Origin: Meandrina meandrites
Lineage: Eukaryota; Cnidaria; Anthozoa; Scleractinia; Meandrinidae
Direction of reading: 5' to 3'
DNA length: 64,000 bases
Assembly: GCA_963693305.1 (NCBI GenBank)
Contig: OY855910.1
Location: 25,069,859-25,133,858 of the forward strand
Every line of letters begins with the position of its first letter. The first letter of the stretch is position 1. Below are positions 61,793 to 64,000 of the stretch, piece after piece. The translations under genes and the position numbers were made by a program. The notes under the pieces were generated by a model that saw only the letters and a list, made by a program, of their open reading frames with translations, was not told the origin of the DNA and made no database searches.

Positions 61793-62956
61793 ATGGCTAG
61801 CGCAATGAAAACTCCTTCAACTGTAAACGGCAGCGGTTCGCTGCATAACAAGATGTGTTTCATTGCAAAGTTTCGTGATCTGCATGAGGAAAAGGTTGTT
61901 CACTACGAGGGTAACGCAATTTCAATGCGAGCGAACGAACCAACTTCGAGCGAAGTGCTAGACGGAGACTTTCTTCGTGAATCAAATATTTTGAACAAAG
62001 GGACTGTAAAGCTAAGCCGATATTCTACAGATAAAGTTAGCAGCAAGGGTGTGTCAAGGAGAATCTTGCAGGAGGACTTTTTAGAACGTTATGGAGATCA
62101 AAGCCAACCGTCAACTCAATTTCGCGCGTTTAAAATCCAGTGCAGAACAAAACATTCTGTGGGAACAAGGCCAGTGCAGAGGAACGATGAAATGCTGGTT
62201 AAAACTAACGAAGATAAAATTGCACCATGTTTAAAGGATCGGAAATTTGAGTTATCATCTGACAAGCGATCCACGGAGGCAGAGCGAATGGAAAAATTGT
62301 TCTTCCGACGTGAACGTGGAAACAGAGACATGAAATCGAAAGATGTTTACGGAAATTTATCGTGGTCTTCATCGCCGCCCATTGCAAGCAAAAGAAAAAG
62401 CAGTGGAGGCGAAAAGAAGGAAAAAACTGAACAGCGAAAAGTGCAAAAGAATAATGAACACTTGAAAATTGTCGTCAATAATTTAGTCACTGCAATTTCG
62501 TATACTTTTCAGAATGCGCTTGCACTTAAACAACAACAAGGCAAGAAAATAGACAAGTCATTTCTAACGTTTTTCCTTAGACGTGAAGCAAGAAAAATGT
62601 TCCTTGTCAAAGAGCTAATCAAAGAGATCGACGCGATTACAGACGGTTTTAAATGCTACAAGGATGACTTGAAAGATGTTAGAGAAACTGCTGAGAGTTT
62701 GCATTCTTTGATGAGCCAAGATCTCAAGGATCCTGGCGGCAAAGAGCTAGAGTTTAAAAAAGTCAGTTCTGGATCCGGAAAAAATAGAAATTACTTACGG
62801 TTTATTTTAGCGTTCGCCATCACTAGCTGCATGATGGCTGTGCTTGGTTTAGCTGTAGTATTTAAAGGAAATTGGTTTGACATTGTGGCGTTTATTTTCC
62901 TGGCATTAGTGACCTTTCATATGGCTTTATACGGCTTTCTTCTTACGGCTTCTTGA
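61793..62956 (+). CDS. Unrecognised 387-aa protein with C-terminal two-helix membrane anchor
   Basis: A single coding exon starting MASAMKTPSTVNGSG, probably preceded by a spliced 5' UTR exon. Residues 1-220 are basic, Ser/Lys-rich and likely disordered. Residues about 225-310 are helical and charged (LKIVVNNLVTAISYTFQNAL, then LVKELIKEIDAITDGFKCYK). Two hydrophobic segments, about 334-357 (FILAFAITSCMMAVLGLAVV) and 362-384 (FDIVAFIFLALVTFHMALYG), form a tail hairpin, leaving the large N-terminal part probably cytosolic. I do not recognise a family; a lineage-specific protein is likely. Polyadenylation signal at 63251. Confidence 0.75.
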   Translation: MASAMKTPSTVNGSGSLHNKMCFIAKFRDLHEEKVVHYEGNAISMRANEPTSSEVLDGDFLRESNILNKGTVKLSRYSTDKVSSKGVSRRILQEDFLERYGDQSQPSTQFRAFKIQCRTKHSVGTRPVQRNDEMLVKTNEDKIAPCLKDRKFELSSDKRSTEAERMEKLFFRRERGNRDMKSKDVYGNLSWSSSPPIASKRKSSGGEKKEKTEQRKVQKNNEHLKIVVNNLVTAISYTFQNALALKQQQGKKIDKSFLTFFLRREARKMFLVKELIKEIDAITDGFKCYKDDLKDVRETAESLHSLMSQDLKDPGGKELEFKKVSSGSGKNRNYLRFILAFAITSCMMAVLGLAVVFKGNWFDIVAFIFLALVTFHMALYGFLLTAS

Positions 62957-63250
62957 AGTACCATCTTAAATTCACAAAGACTGAAACGACATTAAGAACT
63001 GAACAACACTGTACACGAAATCAAAAGATCATCGACGTTTATTCAAAGTGGTCAGAGGATGGGATCAAGAACAATTTTTTCTTATCTTTTTAGCTTCTTA
63101 TCACTTGACCAAATTTAATTTTCACACACTTTATTACTTACTAGTTTCAATTCATATTATTAGTTCAAAATCTGCATGGTGGCCGGATTGAATTCAATGC
63201 AACAGTCAAAACAATTTTGACTATTCTATCGTTACGAAGAAGCTGAAGGA

Positions 63251-63256
63251 AATAAA
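63251..63256 (+). terminator. Polyadenylation signal of the membrane-anchor gene
   Basis: AATAAA 295 bp after the stop codon. Confidence 0.5.
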
Positions 63257-63776
63257 AAAGCATTTTTTGTTGCAATTCAGTTTTTAAAGGTTCCCTTAGC
63301 CTTTTACAGATCCTTAATTGCACTTGAGAAATAAAAATAACTTAAGTATTGCGCTAAAATGATCCTTTCTTCGTGCAAAGATTTACCTCGCGCGCGCGCG
63401 TCGTGTATAATTGTTTGAAAAGTGTTCCGCACGAATCGTTTAAAATTATGTAATTTATAATGGAAACCAATTTCGCGTGCGTTATCGCATTACGAGAAAA
63501 ACAAATGCTTTATTAAGTAACTACAGCTATAGTGCAGTACAGTTTAGGTTACGCCTTTGTGGGGAGAGCAGAAACTAGCTCAGTACATGTCAGCGACCGA
63601 TTTCGAACAAATTACGTCACTGTTGTTATAACGGTCATAATCAAATAGAACTATACAATGGTTTGTTCTGTTGCAAGCTTCTGCACAGGAATGTTTTAAA
63701 CACTTTCTTCGGTAAACAATCTGAATTGTTATTTTCTGACAAGGAACCCGTGACAAATTCACATCCACAAAGTACC

Positions 63777-64000
63777 ATGTCACTTGACGCATCACCAAAT
63801 GACCCTGTTGGATTTTCTAAGAGTGAAAAATGTGAACTTGCTGAAATGCTACTTGCCAAGGACGGAAAAGGTGAAAACCAGCAAGAATTGAGTTTGTCGA
63901 ATTCACCGGAAACTTTGACTGCCACTCAGACACCCATCCAAGTACGCTGGAAAGGAAACTGTCAATTGAATTCTGAACAGTTTAAGACTTTTTTCCTCAA
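63777..64000 (+). CDS. Possible first exon of a gene leaving the right edge
   Basis: The frame is open from just after a stop at about 63577 to the window end, over 140 codons, with the first ATG at 63777 (MSLDASPNDPVGFSKSEK...). The protein is Ser/Asn/Glu-rich without a recognised domain. The lack of any stop in AT-rich DNA supports coding, but it could also be an exon starting upstream. Confidence 0.4.
   Translation, partial: MSLDASPNDPVGFSKSEKCELAEMLLAKDGKGENQQELSLSNSPETLTATQTPIQVRWKGNCQLNSEQFKTFFL

Overview
The window looks like AT-rich animal nuclear DNA, most likely from a cnidarian (probably an anthozoan such as a stony coral). It holds short exons with GT-AG introns, conserved metazoan genes (GUF1, Spindly, NEK1), a BEL/Pao retrotransposon and many short terminal-inverted-repeat (TIR) elements. 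The species assignment is an inference. The gene calls rest on reading exons and checking that splice phases chain together.

Layout. (1) 69-8307, minus: the 5' eight exons of GUF1 (mitochondrial LepA/EF4 GTPase), running off the left edge. (2) 8308-8612: a short head-to-head promoter. (3) 8613-15016, plus: complete nine-exon SPDL1 (Spindly), ending in a CPQQ farnesylation motif. (4) 15017-18290: intergenic, repeats only. (5) 18291-57492, minus: complete 38-exon NEK1 kinase gene. The exons add up to 3,987 bp (1,328 aa) with every phase compatible. (6) 58179-60630, minus: a two-exon 150-aa protein with a GIY-YIG nuclease-like core split by an intron. (7) 61793-62956, plus: an unrecognised 387-aa protein with a C-terminal two-helix membrane anchor. 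(8) 63777-64000: possible start of another gene leaving the right edge.

SPDL1 and NEK1 converge tail to tail. GUF1 and SPDL1 diverge from one promoter, as do the GIY-YIG gene and the membrane-anchor gene.

Mobile DNA dominates the introns. NEK1 intron 14 contains a BEL/Pao element (31960-38308) whose 161-bp LTRs differ at one base although its coding region is broken in four places. NEK1 intron 3 (45033-56291) contains three things: a TIR element with a minisatellite core (45184-46781), a 7.3-kb giant palindrome flanked by TTAA with 2.8-3.0-kb arms (46896-54169), and a deletion derivative of a 5-bp-target-duplication family (54730-55230) whose longer relative is in a GUF1 intron (5149-6858). 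Two elements starting TAGCC carry perfect 9-bp target duplications (820-2337, 10104-10273). Several TTAA-flanked hairpins fill the intron of the GIY-YIG gene.

The strongest candidate for something undescribed is the giant palindrome, with its subterminal motif arrays, matching short reading frames in both arms and a unique centre. The satellite-cored TIR element beside it comes second.
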